6,486 nucleotides of DNA from G039029935 sp039029935 (GTDB taxonomy: Bacteria > Chloroflexota > Anaerolineae > Caldilineales > Caldilineaceae), in the NCBI GenBank assembly GCA_039029935.1, contig JBCCFC010000800.1, forward strand, positions 1 to 6,486, in the 5' to 3' direction. Shown here piece by piece: positions 1 to 6,384 of the stretch. Numbering within the stretch: position 1 is the stretch's first letter; each line of letters opens with the position of its first letter. The notes under the pieces are model-generated. The model worked only from the letters and a program-made list of their open reading frames with translations, was not told the origin of the DNA and did not search any database. Both the position numbers and the translations under genes were made by a program.

Positions 1-514
1 CAAAAATATTGTAAACGATCTGACCGAACCAATAAAGGATATCCAACCCAAAAAAATTGCCAAGGATATCGCTGATGCGGCCAAGGGCAAGAGCAAGCCA
101 GCGGCGAAAACGACAGTGAAAAAGTCTGAGGATGCGGCTGAGATCGCAGATGCGAGCGTAGACGCGGTTGATACCTCAACTTCAGATAAGCATGTTTCAG
201 ATGATCATGATTCAGATGAGCCAACAACAGAGACTGGAAAACGCAAGTCTCTGCCTACGCCCAAGAAATTATCCTCAACGCCCACGAACTCATCTGCAAC
301 ACCCAAAAAGTCTACACTGACTGCTACATCTAAGCGGCCCGCGCTGGGTGAAACCATGCCTGAAGAAAACAAACCAGCGGATGAACCCGTTAATCAACCA
401 GAAGAAGAGCAACCCAAGGCTGTTCAGATGTCCAAAGTCACTGACACAGAGCCAGAGAACACAATTATGCCGCCACAGCCCGATGCAGAGGCCGTGACTG
501 CGGATGCCGCATAG
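1..514 (+). CDS. Probable TatA/TatB-type Sec-independent translocase subunit, C-terminal part only
   Basis: The frame is open from base 2 to the TAG at 512-514, giving about 170 residues with no start in the window, so the gene begins upstream. The GTG at 116 is an internal Val codon rather than a start, because the frame continues upstream without a stop. What is visible is entirely hydrophilic: a mixed Lys/Asp segment (NDLTEPIKDIQPKKIAKDI), then a low-complexity tail rich in Pro, Thr, Ser, Lys, Glu and Asp with two TPKK repeats and an acidic end. TatA and TatB proteins have one N-terminal membrane helix, an amphipathic helix and a disordered charged tail of this kind, and they are usually encoded directly before tatC, as here. 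The assignment rests mainly on that neighbour, since the diagnostic membrane helix lies outside the window. It could be another membrane-anchored protein with a disordered tail. TatB-like is slightly favoured over TatA because the tail is long. Confidence 0.55.
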   Translation, partial: KNIVNDLTEPIKDIQPKKIAKDIADAAKGKSKPAAKTTVKKSEDAAEIADASVDAVDTSTSDKHVSDDHDSDEPTTETGKRKSLPTPKKLSSTPTNSSATPKKSTLTATSKRPALGETMPEENKPADEPVNQPEEEQPKAVQMSKVTDTEPENTIMPPQPDAEAVTADAA

Positions 515-549
515 GAAATTTAAACTAAAATTTTTGGATTATTGATATT

Positions 550-1335
550 ATGGCAGCGACAACTGATTTTAATCAAATTGAAGAAAGTAGCATGACGCTG
601 ATGGAGCATCTGCTTGAGTTGCGAACGCGGCTCATCTGGATTGTCTCCGCACTGGTTATTTGTACCTTAATCGCCATGATTTTTGTGACCCCATTAATCA
701 GATTTATTGTCCAACCACTCACCGCAGCTGGACAAACACCCATTGCCATTGGCCCGACAGATACCATTGTGATCTTTTTCAAGGTGAGCTTTACGGTCGG
801 TGCATCTCTGGCGATGCCTGTCTTCATCTACCAAATCATTGCCTTCATGGCACCAGGACTCTATCCTCACGAAAAACGCGCCCTGATATTTATCCTGCCA
901 GGCATTATGGTCCTCTTTGCGGTTGGCATCACCTTTGCCTACTTTGTGCTATTGCCCGTTGCCGTGGGTTTTCTACAAACCTTCTTAGGCACAGTCATCG
1001 ATCAAGAGTGGACCATTGATCGTTATGTTGGCTTTATTACGCGCGTGGTCTTCTGGATCGGCGTTGCCTTTGAAACACCGCTAGTCATCTCCTTCTTGGC
1101 ACGAGCAGGACTCGTCAGTGCAGGTGGTTTGCTCGGTGTCTGGCGGCAGGCGATTGTCGTCATCGCCATTATTTCAGCAGCCATCACACCGACCATTGAC
1201 CCCATCAACATGGCGATTGTGATGGGACCGCTCATCCTGCTCTTCTTTGGCAGCGTGGGCTTGGCAAAGATTTTATATCGAGAGCGCGCACCACGTGACT
1301 TCTCAACAGAATCATTCATTCAAGATGATGATTGA
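550..1335 (+). CDS. tatC: Twin-arginine protein translocase subunit TatC
   Basis: TatC is the multi-spanning inner-membrane receptor that binds twin-arginine signal peptides and, with TatA/TatB, exports folded proteins. The 261-residue product has the usual family length and six hydrophobic segments at about residues 28-52, 72-100, 111-140, 162-186, 200-212 and 219-237. Conserved signatures are present: MEHLLELRTRL at 18-28, with the Glu/Arg pair (E23, R25) used in signal recognition; FMAPGLYPHEKR at 99-110 (E108) in the first cytoplasmic loop; the membrane glutamate in GVAFETPL (E175); and AAITPTIDP at 210-218. The tail is short and acidic. The ATG at 550 has no good Shine-Dalgarno sequence (the upstream 35 bases are AT-rich). 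A later ATG at 592 (M15) would still keep the signal-recognition motif, so the exact start is less certain than the identity. The gene follows the TatA/B-like gene by 35 bases, consistent with a tat operon, and a large palindrome follows its stop codon. Confidence 0.96.
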   Translation: MAATTDFNQIEESSMTLMEHLLELRTRLIWIVSALVICTLIAMIFVTPLIRFIVQPLTAAGQTPIAIGPTDTIVIFFKVSFTVGASLAMPVFIYQIIAFMAPGLYPHEKRALIFILPGIMVLFAVGITFAYFVLLPVAVGFLQTFLGTVIDQEWTIDRYVGFITRVVFWIGVAFETPLVISFLARAGLVSAGGLLGVWRQAIVVIAIISAAITPTIDPINMAIVMGPLILLFFGSVGLAKILYRERAPRDFSTESFIQDDD

Positions 1336-1344
1336 TAAAAGACA

Positions 1345-1457
1345 GTAGGTCGGTGAGTTAGTATTTGGTAGGTCAGTAGGTCGGTATTCGGTAAGTCAGC
1401 ATTTGACAGACCGAATACCGACCTACTGATCTACCGATTTACCAGTCACTGACCTAC
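1345..1457. repeat. 113-base imperfect palindrome of GTAGGTCGGT repeats
   Basis: The tatC to ABC-F gap is almost entirely an inverted repeat centred near 1401. The inner arm 1373-1392 is perfectly complementary to 1410-1429 (20 bp). Inside it, 1395-1398 pairs with 1404-1407. Outside it, 1365-1372 pairs with 1430-1437 with two G-T pairs, and the outermost arm 1345-1356 pairs with 1446-1457 in the same register with one G-T pair. Direct repeats are nested in it: gtaggtcggt starts at both 1345 and 1376, a spacing of 31 bases. No T-run follows, so it is not a classical intrinsic terminator. It may be a REP/MITE-like dispersed element, a transcript-end stabilising hairpin, or a leader structure for the next gene, whose start lies 19 bases beyond the repeat. 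I see no clear target-site duplication. Confidence 0.9.
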
Positions 1458-1476
1458 CGAATACAGGTTTTCTATC

Positions 1477-2262
1477 ATGTCAATGTTAACACTCTCCTTT
1501 ATCAGCCAGTCCTTTGGCGACTATGATGTCTTTACAGGCATCTCGGCCACCATCCCAAACGATGGAAAAATTGGGCTTGTCGGTCCCAACGGTATCGGCA
1601 AAACGACTCTACTACGCATCATCGCAGGGGAAGCCTCACCATCTACAGGTAGCGTACACACATCCAAAGGCACACGCATTGGCTATCTACACCAAGAGGC
1701 GATGGCCGCGTTTGGTGAACGCACCAATACTGTCCAAGAGGAAATGCTGCTCGTCTTCGCCGAACTCAAAGCCCAGGAAGCACGGATGCAAGAGCTTCAG
1801 GATGCGATGGCATCTGGCAATGCACCAGACGATATCATGGCTCAATATAGCCGCACGATGGATGCCTATGAAGCAGCTGGCGGCTATGAGTATGAAGTCA
1901 GAATTGATCAAATTCTACAGGGGTTGGGTTTTGGCCGCGACGCTCGTGACACACCGCTCACCAACCTCAGTGGTGGACAGAAGACCCGCGCCCTGCTTGC
2001 GCGCCTATTGCTGGAGCAACCCGATATCCTCATTTTGGATGAGCCGACCAATCACTTGGATGTGGAAACCATCGAATGGCTAGAAGGGATGTTACGCTTA
2101 TGGGATGGTGCGTTCCTCATTGTGAGCCACGACCGTTATTTTTTGGATAAAGTCGTCAATCGCATTTGGGAGATGGGCCCCAGCGGCATGGAAGTCTATC
2201 GCGGCAACTACACTCACTATCTGACCCAACGTGAGGAACGATGGGCGCAACGAGAATCTTAA
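1477..2262 (+). CDS. ABC-F family ATPase, N-terminal half (first ATPase domain, ends at an in-frame TAA)
   Basis: ABC-F proteins are soluble tandem ATPases that mostly act on the ribosome (translation factors or antibiotic protection), with some, such as Uup, also linked to DNA. This 261-residue half contains one complete nucleotide-binding domain: Walker A GPNGIGKTT at 36-44, an arm-like charged helical insertion at about 85-125, signature LSGGQ at 164-168, Walker B LILDEP at 185-190 (E189 catalytic) and switch SHDR at 217-220. The family then continues through a helical linker into a second domain. Here a TAA at 2260-2262 stops the frame after QRES, yet the same frame resumes directly with NTIKEKFLSELDYVKRN and runs on to 3486, so this is one ABC-F gene broken by a single stop codon. 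The ATG at 1477 has a modest AGG at 1465-1467. The original gene would encode about 669 residues, normal for the family with a C-terminal coiled coil. The substrate is not predictable. Confidence 0.9.
   Translation: MSMLTLSFISQSFGDYDVFTGISATIPNDGKIGLVGPNGIGKTTLLRIIAGEASPSTGSVHTSKGTRIGYLHQEAMAAFGERTNTVQEEMLLVFAELKAQEARMQELQDAMASGNAPDDIMAQYSRTMDAYEAAGGYEYEVRIDQILQGLGFGRDARDTPLTNLSGGQKTRALLARLLLEQPDILILDEPTNHLDVETIEWLEGMLRLWDGAFLIVSHDRYFLDKVVNRIWEMGPSGMEVYRGNYTHYLTQREERWAQRES
2260..2262 (+). other. In-frame TAA separating the two ABC-F ATPase domains
   Basis: The stop sits in frame between residues ES and FNTIKEKF, in what should be the inter-domain linker helix. The 26 codons between it and the next ATG (2341) are open and family-like, including the RRN-type and AKGRLKRL stretches expected in ABC-F linkers. 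The base after it is T; TAAT is known as an efficient termination context, which argues against high readthrough. A single substitution from a Tyr, Gln, Glu, Lys, Leu or Ser codon could create it. A natural nonsense mutation and a sequencing or assembly error cannot be told apart here. Confidence 0.9.
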
Positions 2263-2340
2263 TTTAACACCATCAAAGAAAAATTTCTGAGTGAGCTTGA
2301 TTATGTTAAACGTAATATTGCTCGTGATAGCACCACCAAT

Positions 2341-3486
2341 ATGGCAAAAGGTCGCCTAAAACGGCTCGTCCGTGAAGTGAAGATGGTTGAGATCGGCGGT
2401 CTCTCGGACATGATGACCAAGAACTGGAGCCAGCTTGACTTGGATAGTTTGTCGTCCAGTAGTTGGTCGGTCATGGACACGGAAAGCCATATCAAAGGCT
2501 TGCGCTCACCTGTCACCCGACCACCCAGCTTGACAATGCGACTCAACACCAAGCTACGCAGTGGTGAATTGGTCCTGCGTTCCGACCCGCTGACCATTGG
2601 CTATCCAGATACCACACTTTTTGTCACGCAACCATTAGACCTACGCCGCAAAGAATGCGCCGCACTCATCGGTCCCAACGGCACAGGTAAGACAACGCTA
2701 TTGCGCACGGTCCTTGAACAGATCGAACCACTCACTGGTGAACTCCGTTTAGGGGCCAGTCTGCGTCTTGGGTATTTTGCGCAAGCACACGAAAAGCTTG
2801 ATCCCAATAAATCTGTTCTGGATGAGTTGCTTGATTATCAGCACATGGACATTGCCGATGCGCGCAACCATTTAGCGCGCTACCTGTTCCGTAATGAGGA
2901 TGTCTACAAGCCAATCCACATGCTCAGTGGTGGCGAGCGTGGTCGTCTAGCCCTGTCACTCCTTGCACTAGACCAAGCCAATTTCCTGCTCATGGATGAG
3001 CCAACCAATCACTTGGATATCCCAACACAAGAGGTGTTGCAGGATGCATTGGAGCATTTTGATGGCACGATCCTCATGGTTTCGCATGACCGCTATCTGA
3101 TCAGCCGACTGGCAACCCAAATCTGGAGCTTGGAAAATGGCAAAATGCGTGTGTTCAAGGGGACATATGAGCAGTATATGGAGGCCAAGGCGGCAGAAAC
3201 CGAAGCAAAGCGGGCTGTGGCTGCTGTTCAACGTGCTGAACGACGCAACTCTCAGCAAGGCAATCGTGCAGAAATCAATGAGGCCAGAAAACGTGCCAAG
3301 GCTATTGCGGAGATGGAAACTAAGGTTGAAGCATTGGAAGAGCGTCTGGCCGAGATTAGTGAGAAGTTGCAAGCGGCTAGCGATGCGCAGGATATGGAGA
3401 AGATTCATAAGCTGAGTGAAGCCTATGCCTCAACCAGTGATGAGTTGGATGCGGCGATGGAAGCGTGGGCGGAGATGGCAGAGTAA
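2341..3486 (+). CDS. ABC-F family ATPase, C-terminal half (second ATPase domain and coiled coil)
   Basis: This is the second half of the interrupted ABC-F protein. Its frame is open from 2263, directly after the TAA; the first ATG is at 2341, giving 381 residues, with no Shine-Dalgarno sequence before it, so independent initiation is doubtful. Numbering from that ATG, the linker occupies about 1-75, followed by Walker A GPNGTGKTT at 111-119, signature LSGGE at 195-199, Walker B LLMDEP at 216-221 and switch SHDR at 248-251. Residues about 283-380 form a long, highly charged predicted coiled coil (many Ala, Glu, Lys, Arg), like the C-terminal extension of Uup and related ABC-F proteins. All catalytic motifs look intact, showing little decay after the stop arose. 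It ends 14 bases before the dehydrogenase start, suggesting cotranscription. If both halves are made they might associate, but a broken gene is the simpler reading. Confidence 0.85.
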   Translation: MAKGRLKRLVREVKMVEIGGLSDMMTKNWSQLDLDSLSSSSWSVMDTESHIKGLRSPVTRPPSLTMRLNTKLRSGELVLRSDPLTIGYPDTTLFVTQPLDLRRKECAALIGPNGTGKTTLLRTVLEQIEPLTGELRLGASLRLGYFAQAHEKLDPNKSVLDELLDYQHMDIADARNHLARYLFRNEDVYKPIHMLSGGERGRLALSLLALDQANFLLMDEPTNHLDIPTQEVLQDALEHFDGTILMVSHDRYLISRLATQIWSLENGKMRVFKGTYEQYMEAKAAETEAKRAVAAVQRAERRNSQQGNRAEINEARKRAKAIAEMETKVEALEERLAEISEKLQAASDAQDMEKIHKLSEAYASTSDELDAAMEAWAEMAE

Positions 3487-3488
3487 TT

Positions 3489-3495
3489 AAAGGGA
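3489..3495 (+). promoter_or_regulatory. Ribosome binding site of the SDR gene
   Basis: AAAGGGA lies 5-6 bases before the ATG at 3501 and just after the ABC-F stop at 3484-3486. It decides the start in favour of ATG 3501 over the in-frame GTG at 3465, which lies inside the ABC-F coding region and lacks a comparable site. Confidence 0.7.
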
Positions 3496-3500
3496 AAACC

Positions 3501-4337
3501 ATGTTAGAAAAAGAATTTGATCGACAAAAAGGCTCTCGGCTTGCGGGCAAAGTGGCCATTGTTACGGGTGCGGGGACACGGGGTGAGGTTGAAGGCACGG
3601 GACAGGCAACGGCTATCATGTTTGCACGCCAAGGGGCCAAGGTGATTTTGGCCGATTTAGATGTCCCGCGCGCCGAGGCCACGCTTGCGGTTATCCAAGA
3701 AGAAGGCGGTGAGGCATCCATTGTGCAGGGAGATATCACCAACGAGGATGACTGTATTGCCTTGGTTGACCAGTGTATGGAACGGTATGGCAACCTTGAC
3801 ATTCTTATGAACAATGTGGGGCTGGGGGCATCGGGTAAGGTGACAGAGGTGGACTCGGCCATGTGGGACCTCGCGCTGGATGTCAATTTAAAGAGCATGG
3901 TCTTGCTCAGTAAACATGCCATCCCCAAGATGGCCGATACGGGTGGTGGCTCCATCATCAATATCGCTTCGATTGATGGCATCCGTGCTGGATTTTCGGC
4001 CAATATTCCCTACGCCGCCGCCAAAGGGGGCGTCGTCGCCATCACACGGGCAATGGCCGTCCATCATGGACGGCAGAATATTCGTGTCAACTGCATTGCA
4101 CCAGGGCACATCCACGCATCGTTTGTGAAAAGTTTACCAGACCGAACTCGTCAACTACGCCGCAAAGCGGGGCCTCTGGGTACAGAAGGCACTGCATGGG
4201 ATATTGCGTGGACATCTGTCTTTTTGGGGAGCGAAGAATCACGCTGGATTTCTGGCGTGGTCATTCCGGTGGATGGTGGGTTGTTTGCGGGAACACCGCT
4301 GTCTGTGTTGGATAATATCTTGGAAGAGGATGATTAA
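3501..4337 (+). CDS. Short-chain dehydrogenase/reductase (SDR) family oxidoreductase
   Basis: This is a complete 278-residue NAD(P)-dependent oxidoreductase of the classical SDR fold; the substrate cannot be told from sequence. Visible motifs: the dinucleotide-binding glycine motif TGAGTRGEVEGTG at 22-34, a few residues longer than the usual TGxxxGxG; ADLD at 51-54 ending the second strand, whose acidic residues suggest NAD(H) rather than NADP(H); NNVG at 104-107 in place of the common NNAG; the structural Asn N129; catalytic S157, Y171 and K175 (YAAAK); the IAPG segment at 199-202; and VDGG at 257-260 near the end. The Ser-Tyr spacing is 14 rather than the more usual 13, a one-residue loop insertion. 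The ATG at 3501 is supported by AAAGGGA upstream. It is 14 bases downstream of the ABC-F stop and probably shares its transcript. I see no intrinsic terminator after it. Confidence 0.95.
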   Translation: MLEKEFDRQKGSRLAGKVAIVTGAGTRGEVEGTGQATAIMFARQGAKVILADLDVPRAEATLAVIQEEGGEASIVQGDITNEDDCIALVDQCMERYGNLDILMNNVGLGASGKVTEVDSAMWDLALDVNLKSMVLLSKHAIPKMADTGGGSIINIASIDGIRAGFSANIPYAAAKGGVVAITRAMAVHHGRQNIRVNCIAPGHIHASFVKSLPDRTRQLRRKAGPLGTEGTAWDIAWTSVFLGSEESRWISGVVIPVDGGLFAGTPLSVLDNILEEDD

Positions 4338-4685
4338 GTCAATTACAAGATTCTAAACTGCTAAACCTGCCTAATGATGCGTGGGATGATTGGACCTATG
4401 ATGAGTCTGATTTCCCAGAGGAGCCACCGCGTACACCAGACGGTAATAAGATTGGGTTTGCTGCGCTTGAGGAGATGCGTACCATGTTTCCAGCCATAGA
4501 CCCAACGTTAGCAGATTATATTGTCAACAGTGATGAATATTACCTATCGAGAAATTCACAGCAGCAAACAGTTTCGTGACAATTATGGTCTCATGGCCGA
4601 TGATTCTCTTATCGCAGCGTTGATGCAGCAGCACCTCATCAAAAACTTAGCCAGCAATGATGAGGACTTCAAATGGATTCCATAG
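4334..4685 (+). pseudogene. 5'-truncated, frame-shifted coding remnant of unknown function
   Basis: No intact gene lies between the dehydrogenase and the AT-rich gene. One frame is open from 4334 to the TGA at 4577-4579 and gives an acidic, protein-like sequence (NDAWDDWTYDESDFPEEPP, then IGFAALEEMRTMFPAIDPTL and ADYIVNSDEYY), but it has no plausible start: its first ATG is at 4475 and a stop lies at 4331-4333. A second frame, shifted by +1 and open from 4512 to the TAG at 4683-4685, continues in similar style (YREIHSSKQFRDNYGLMADD, ALMQQHLIKNLASNDEDF). Joined by a frameshift between 4512 and 4579, they would make the last 110 or so residues of one protein. Base composition matches the left-hand genes rather than the AT-rich right side. 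I do not recognise the family. Alternatively these could be two small overlapping genes, the second starting at ATG 4533. Confidence 0.45.
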
Positions 4686-4771
4686 ATTCGGTTGTAGACG
4701 CCAGACTAGAGAGGGAAATGTGCCTTTAGTAAAACCAAAGAATCGCCTTCTAATACGAGTTAAATAAACAT
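4686..4771. other. Gene-free transition into AT-rich DNA
   Basis: Between the coding remnant and the GIY-YIG gene the composition changes from balanced to AT-rich. I see no RNA gene, no clear repeat and no convincing promoter. TAATAC at 4751-4756 resembles a -10 box, but the nearest TTTAGT is 20 bases upstream, too far for a good -35. There is no strong Shine-Dalgarno sequence before the ATG at 4772. This is the probable left edge of an acquired segment. Confidence 0.4.
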
Positions 4772-6316
4772 ATGACTATTCAAATTCAAGAATCAAAAGA
4801 AATCATCAAATCTTTAATACCATATTTACATAATAATGATGTGAAAAATTTTGTCAGAAGTCAATTAAGATATATTCCCTTTGATGAAAGAAATTTTTTG
4901 AACCCTTCTATGTGGAAAAATATCGGTTATTACGATGGTAAAAGGTGGCATCGTTATTGTCATATAAATAGCCAATATACAAAAGGACTTGAACATAATA
5001 CATTCAATTCTATTAACTTGAATCAAATCATAAACGATGAAATACCAACTCAATATAATCCCCAAACAGGCCTGAAGGTCCTAACTCAAACCAATCGGGG
5101 CTTGGTAGAAAACTGGATTGAAAGAGGTAAATTGAATGCAGTTCTCTTGGATAACAACAGAAACTTTGCGTTCTTCTCTTCATTGGCAATTAGTCTAATA
5201 AATGAGACTGAACTGTTTACTCAAATTCGTATAAACGACACTGTAAAAAACATCGCAATCGCAAGTTTCGACAAGCAGATTCCACCTGTACAACTATTTT
5301 CGATTAAGGGTATACATGCTATCGACGGAAGATATATTTTCAATTTATACGAGCAAAATGATCTTTATAACAATAGTTTGGATGATATAGATTTGCTTTA
5401 TATAGACTTGATCCTCGACCATCTTGTGTTACGGCAGTCCCCAGACGCAATGATAGCCAGTTCGATATGGGGTAGACAAGAGGTACAGGGGTTGATGTAT
5501 TTTCTGCGAGATTTTGCCAAGCTACATGATATAGCTATTCTGGTTAACTGTGGCTCAACGCTTGAGTGGGATGAACCACAAGTCTACGAAAGTTGTACAA
5601 CCGTAGCAACTATTCAAGAATTCAGAACAAAGAATCATCAAGTGAATTGTATTTTCTGTATACGAAAGCCCATGGAATGGGATTTAATAAACCAAAAAAT
5701 TCGTCTTAATGTGGATATCAATGAAGAATACCAGCTAAATGTATTCCATGCTGATAATAGTATAAAACGGCTAATCGATAACGAAGGCAAGGAGTTTGTA
5801 TATTTCATCCATGAAAATGATACTAATCACTACAAAATAGGCAAATCATCAAAACCCGAAAAGAGAGTTGGTCAGTTACAAACAGGTAATCCTCGTGGTT
5901 TACAAATCCCTTATATTTTACCTACCTACGATATGTCCTTGTTAGAATCTGAACTACATGAGCACTTCAAAGAGAGACATCTTAAAGGAGAATGGTTTGC
6001 GCTACGCAATGACGATATAAATTTTATCAAATCTATTTGCCCAGAACGCCCAATCTTCAATAGTTTGGATGGACGGCGATTCTCACTAGCGTGGGAATTG
6101 GCATTCTCTCATATTAAAAAGTTTGGTGTCATAGATGAATTAGCACTGGCAAATGAACTGAATATGCATCTAGGTGTTCAATATCCAAGTCGCAAATATC
6201 AAACTGGGCGAAAGGAACTTAAATTCTGGGAGAAAGAAGCAAATAATATATTACAAGAGATGGTTCGTCAAAGTTATTTGGTTCAAGATAGTGATGGGTG
6301 GTATAGAGAGTCTTGA
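4772..6316 (+). CDS. GIY-YIG nuclease (T5orf172/MUG113-type) with RecA/DnaB-like N-terminal region lacking Walker A
   Basis: The protein has 514 residues. Residues about 340-422 form a GIY-YIG endonuclease domain of the T5orf172/MUG113 type: VYFI at 343-346, YKIGKS at 354-359, R365 followed by LQTGNP, E392 with the LH pair at 395-396, and GEWF at 406-409. The expected catalytic Tyr, Arg and Glu are all present, so an active DNA nuclease is plausible. Residues about 90-300 resemble a RecA/DnaB-type core by my own alignment: TGLKVL at 99-104, a strand then LDNNRNFA at 126-133 where GxxxxGKT should be, a Walker B-like LLYID at 208-212, and RQEV then FLRDFAKLHDIAILVNCG at 235-261, matching DnaB's RQxEV...LKxLAkel..pvi. 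The Walker A Gly, Lys and Thr are all missing. Residues 436-514 look winged-helix-like. The gene is visibly AT-rich and isolated, with no partner in the window. Function unknown; phage, plasmid or defence cargo is possible. The start is chosen as the first ATG; no good ribosome site precedes it. Confidence 0.85.
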   Translation: MTIQIQESKEIIKSLIPYLHNNDVKNFVRSQLRYIPFDERNFLNPSMWKNIGYYDGKRWHRYCHINSQYTKGLEHNTFNSINLNQIINDEIPTQYNPQTGLKVLTQTNRGLVENWIERGKLNAVLLDNNRNFAFFSSLAISLINETELFTQIRINDTVKNIAIASFDKQIPPVQLFSIKGIHAIDGRYIFNLYEQNDLYNNSLDDIDLLYIDLILDHLVLRQSPDAMIASSIWGRQEVQGLMYFLRDFAKLHDIAILVNCGSTLEWDEPQVYESCTTVATIQEFRTKNHQVNCIFCIRKPMEWDLINQKIRLNVDINEEYQLNVFHADNSIKRLIDNEGKEFVYFIHENDTNHYKIGKSSKPEKRVGQLQTGNPRGLQIPYILPTYDMSLLESELHEHFKERHLKGEWFALRNDDINFIKSICPERPIFNSLDGRRFSLAWELAFSHIKKFGVIDELALANELNMHLGVQYPSRKYQTGRKELKFWEKEANNILQEMVRQSYLVQDSDGWYRES

Positions 6317-6332
6317 AAAAGTAGGTAAAGAT

Positions 6333-6384
6333 GCAGGGTTATATTTATGTCAAATTTTAAGATTTGATATAAATATAACCCTGT
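6333..6384. repeat. Palindrome with 23-bp stem and 4-base loop behind the GIY-YIG gene
   Basis: Bases 6334-6356 pair with 6361-6383; the outer 15 bp (cagggttatatttat) are perfect and the rest has only two G-T pairs. It starts 17 bases after the stop codon at 6314-6316. On the + strand it is followed by tcg and eight A's, not T's, so it is not a classical intrinsic terminator for the upstream gene. On the - strand the bases beyond the stem are moderately T-rich (a ttttt five-run from 6316-6320), which would suit a terminator for a gene entering from the right, though none is visible. It could also be a recombination or protein-binding site. Confidence 0.85.

Noticed and set aside
116..514. Separate 132-residue gene starting at GTG 116
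   Set aside because: The frame is open upstream to the window edge, so GTG 116 is an internal codon of a longer truncated gene.
1345..1457. CRISPR array from the repeated GTAGGTCGGT units
   Set aside because: Units are short, form one palindrome and have no regular repeat-spacer pattern; no cas genes are nearby.
2260..2262. Recoding of the stop as selenocysteine or pyrrolysine
   Set aside because: Those use TGA and TAG; this codon is TAA in a strong termination context.
2968..3408. 146-residue open frame on the - strand
   Set aside because: It is antisense to intact Walker B and coiled-coil coding sequence of the ABC-F gene; a mirror reading with no motifs.
3465..3500. Earlier GTG start for the SDR gene overlapping the ABC-F end
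   Set aside because: ATG 3501 has a good ribosome site at 3489-3495 and the upstream residues do not look like an SDR N-terminus.
3377..4003. 208-residue open frame on the - strand
   Set aside because: It lies opposite the ABC-F end and SDR gene, is Ser/Pro-rich shadow sequence and shows no domain motifs.
5825..5860. Walker A motif from the GKS at residues 357-359 of the nuclease
   Set aside because: There is no Gly at the required upstream position, and the segment is the YKIG part of the GIY-YIG domain.
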